The notes beneath the pieces were generated by a model. That model did no database searches. It was not told the DNA's origin and worked only from the letters and a program-made list of their open reading frames with translations. From assembly GCA_018398815.1 (NCBI GenBank), contig JAFLJL010014919.1:18450-82449 (forward strand): 64,000 bases of DNA, written 5' to 3'. Below, piece by piece: positions 62,004 through 64,000 of the stretch. This DNA comes from Conus ventricosus. Lineage: Eukaryota; Mollusca; Gastropoda; Neogastropoda; Conidae. Every line of letters starts with the position of its first letter. Position 1 is the stretch's first letter. The position numbers and the translations under genes were made by a program.

Positions 62004-64000
62004 AGACTAACCGCCCTTCTGCTAATGCCATTATGTTGTGAAAGAAATAATTGTGTGAGTCAGGCTATTGAGAAGACTTACCATCGGCCTTGGCTATGCC
62101 ATGTCTGTAGTTATAATGGTTCAGGCTTACTGAATTGACTTACAGGCTCTGCTAATGCCATTATGTAGTGAATGAGTCAGGCTTATGAAGACTTACCACC
62201 TGGCTGGGTTTCTGTCTATGCCTTTAAGTGATAGAATGGTTAAGGTAATTGATAAGATTACCGTGACTTGCTATGCAAAGTTATGTGTGATGATGGTTTT
62301 GGATTATTACTGAAAGATTCCCATCGGCTCTGCTATGCAGTATGTGCTGATGTTGGTCAGAGACTTTACAGAAGACTTACACGGCTCTGCTTATGCCATT
62401 ATGTGTGATAATGGTCAGGTTTATTGAAAGATAAACGCGCTATAAAGCTATGACCCATTATGTAGTGTATTGGGTTAGGCTTATTGAAAAGACTTAAACG
62501 GCCTCTAGCTATGCCTTATTAATGTGTGACTGTGTTAGGCGTTATTGAAAAGAACTTACACGGCCTCTGCGTATGCTATTATTATATAGATCGTGAGATT
62601 GGTTTAGGTTATGTGACATAGACTTACACGACTCCTGCATAATAGCATATATGTTGTGAAGTGAGTGCAGGCTTATTGAAAGGATTGACAGGCTCTGCTA
62701 TGCCTTTATGTAGTTGATATGGTTAGAAAAGGCATATTTGAAAGATCTTTTACTACGGCCTTGCTATGCCTTATGTTGTGAATGTTAGCGTTATTTGAAA
62801 GACTTTACACGGCTTGCTATGCTTAAGTGTGAGATTGGTCTAGGACTTTATATTCGTAAAGACCTTACCGGCTCTGCTATGCCATTATGTTGATGTGAAA
62901 TGGTTAGGCTTATTGAAAGACTTACACGGCTCTGCTATGCCATTATGTGTGAATGGTAGGCTTATTGAAAGACTTACACGGCTCTGCTATGCCATTATGT
63001 GTGAATGGTTAGGCTTATTGAAAGACTTACACGGCTCTGCTATGCCATTATGTGTGAATGGTTAGGCTTATTGAAAGACTTACACGGCTCTGCTATGCCA
63101 TTATGTGTGAATGGTTAGGCTTATTGAAAGCCTTACACGGCCTGCTATGCCATTATGTGTGAATGTTAGGCTTATTGAAAGACTTACACGGCTTGCTATG
63201 CCATTATGTGTGATGGTCAGGCTAATTGAAAGACTTACACGGCTCTGCTATTGCCATTATGTGTGAATGGTAGGCTTATTGAAAGACTTACACGGCTCTG
63301 CTATGCCATTATGTGTGAATGGTTAGGCTTATTAAAAGACTATACACGGCTTGCTATGCCATTAATGTGTGAATGGTTAGGCTTATTGAAAGCTTACACG
63401 GCTTGCTATGCCATTATGTGTGAATGGTTAGGTTTTGAAATTACACGCTTGTATGCCATTATGAGTGAATGGTAGTTATGAAAGCTTAACGGTCTGCATG
63501 CCATTATGTGTAATGGTTGTTAATTGAAATTAACGTTGCTATGCAAATTAAAGTGAATGTTAGGCTTATTGAAAGCTTACGCTTTGCTATGCATTATGGG
63601 GTGAATGGTTAGGCTTATTTAACTAAAGGTTGCTATGCAATTATGTGGAATGGTTAGGCTTATTGAAAGCCTTAAACCGGCTCTGCTATGCCATTATGTG
63701 GTGAATGGTTAGGCTTATTGAAAGCTTACACGGCTTGCTATGCCATTATGTGGAAGGTTTAGGCTTATTGAAAGCTTACACGGCCCTCTGCTATGCCATT
63801 ATTGTGTGAATGGTTAGGCAAATTGAAAGCTTACACGGCTCTGCTTTGCCATTATGTGTGAAGGTGGCTTTGAAAGCTTACGGTTGCTTATGCCATATGT
63901 GTGATGTTGGTTTTGAAAGCCCTCCCGCTCGCTATGCTTTAAGGGATGTTAGGCTATTGAAGCTTACACGGCTCTGCTATGCCATATGTGTGAATTGGAT

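Larger units (their letters stand above)
44211..64000 (-). repeat. 53-bp satellite DNA array, reverse orientation
   Basis: About 370 copies of the reverse complement of the left array's unit: ATGGTTAGGCTTATTGAAAG, then ACTTACACGGCTCTGCTATG, then CCATTATGTGTGA. It runs off the right edge. Most copies carry AAGAC where the left array has AAGCC. Blocks differ in this base and in GGTCAGG versus GGTTAGG. Copies at about 62890-63120 are perfect 53-mers while most others hold several indels. Short frames inside (60-130 codons) are repeat-derived and not genes. Confidence 0.97.

Overview
The window is eukaryotic and consists almost entirely of repeats. I found no intact host protein-coding gene, no tRNA or rRNA gene, no CRISPR array and no operon. 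A metazoan origin fits best, perhaps a marine invertebrate such as a mollusc, but this rests on indirect signs: a Gmr1-type Ty3/gypsy element, a Penelope-like foldback element, and many long (TG)n, (CT)n and (GA)n tracts. The taxon guess is low confidence. Base quality is uneven. Many stretches carry single-base indels typical of poorly polished long reads, and a 1000-N gap lies at 20604-21603.

The layout is a large imperfect inverted structure. A 53-bp satellite array runs forward at 1-6563 and the same satellite runs in reverse complement at 44211-64000. Between them, the left arm (6564-20603) recurs as reverse complement in the right arm (about 35170-44210). Both arms carry the same ordered markers: satellite edge, compound trinucleotide repeat, ~70-bp minisatellite, pyrimidine tract, CA/CG microsatellite, trinucleotide tract, foldback element, 37-bp minisatellite, (TG)n tract and 52-bp minisatellite. 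The arms differ in minisatellite copy number and by a 7.8-kb LTR retrotransposon (9153-16952). That element is present only in the left arm, and the right arm keeps the empty target site at 41893-41897. The simplest reading is two haplotypes of one locus scaffolded head to head across the N gap. A real, diverged palindrome is the alternative.

The LTR retrotransposon is the best-defined feature. It has ~2.09-kb LTRs with TGTCACGA...TCGTGACA ends, a 5-bp target duplication AGCAG, a tRNA-Pro-type primer binding site and a polypurine tract. Its body is decayed: a gag with a SCAN-like segment and a CCHC knuckle, an aspartic protease, half of an integrase, then the end of an RNase H. Integrase upstream of RNase H, with no reverse transcriptase, suggests a Gmr1-like element (protease-integrase-RT-RNase H order) that lost the middle of pol in one deletion.

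The central spacer (21604-35170) holds three tandem copies of a ~3.66-kb unit rich in (CT)n, (GA)n, (TG)n and G-runs. Quality falls progressively into a 1.2-kb stretch of almost only A and C, then homopolymer-like sequence including 144 consecutive T. The first copy contains a ~2-kb stretch of ordinary complexity (22230-24060) with promoter-like and splice-like signals on the minus strand. This is the only place that looks as if it could be the edge of a host gene.
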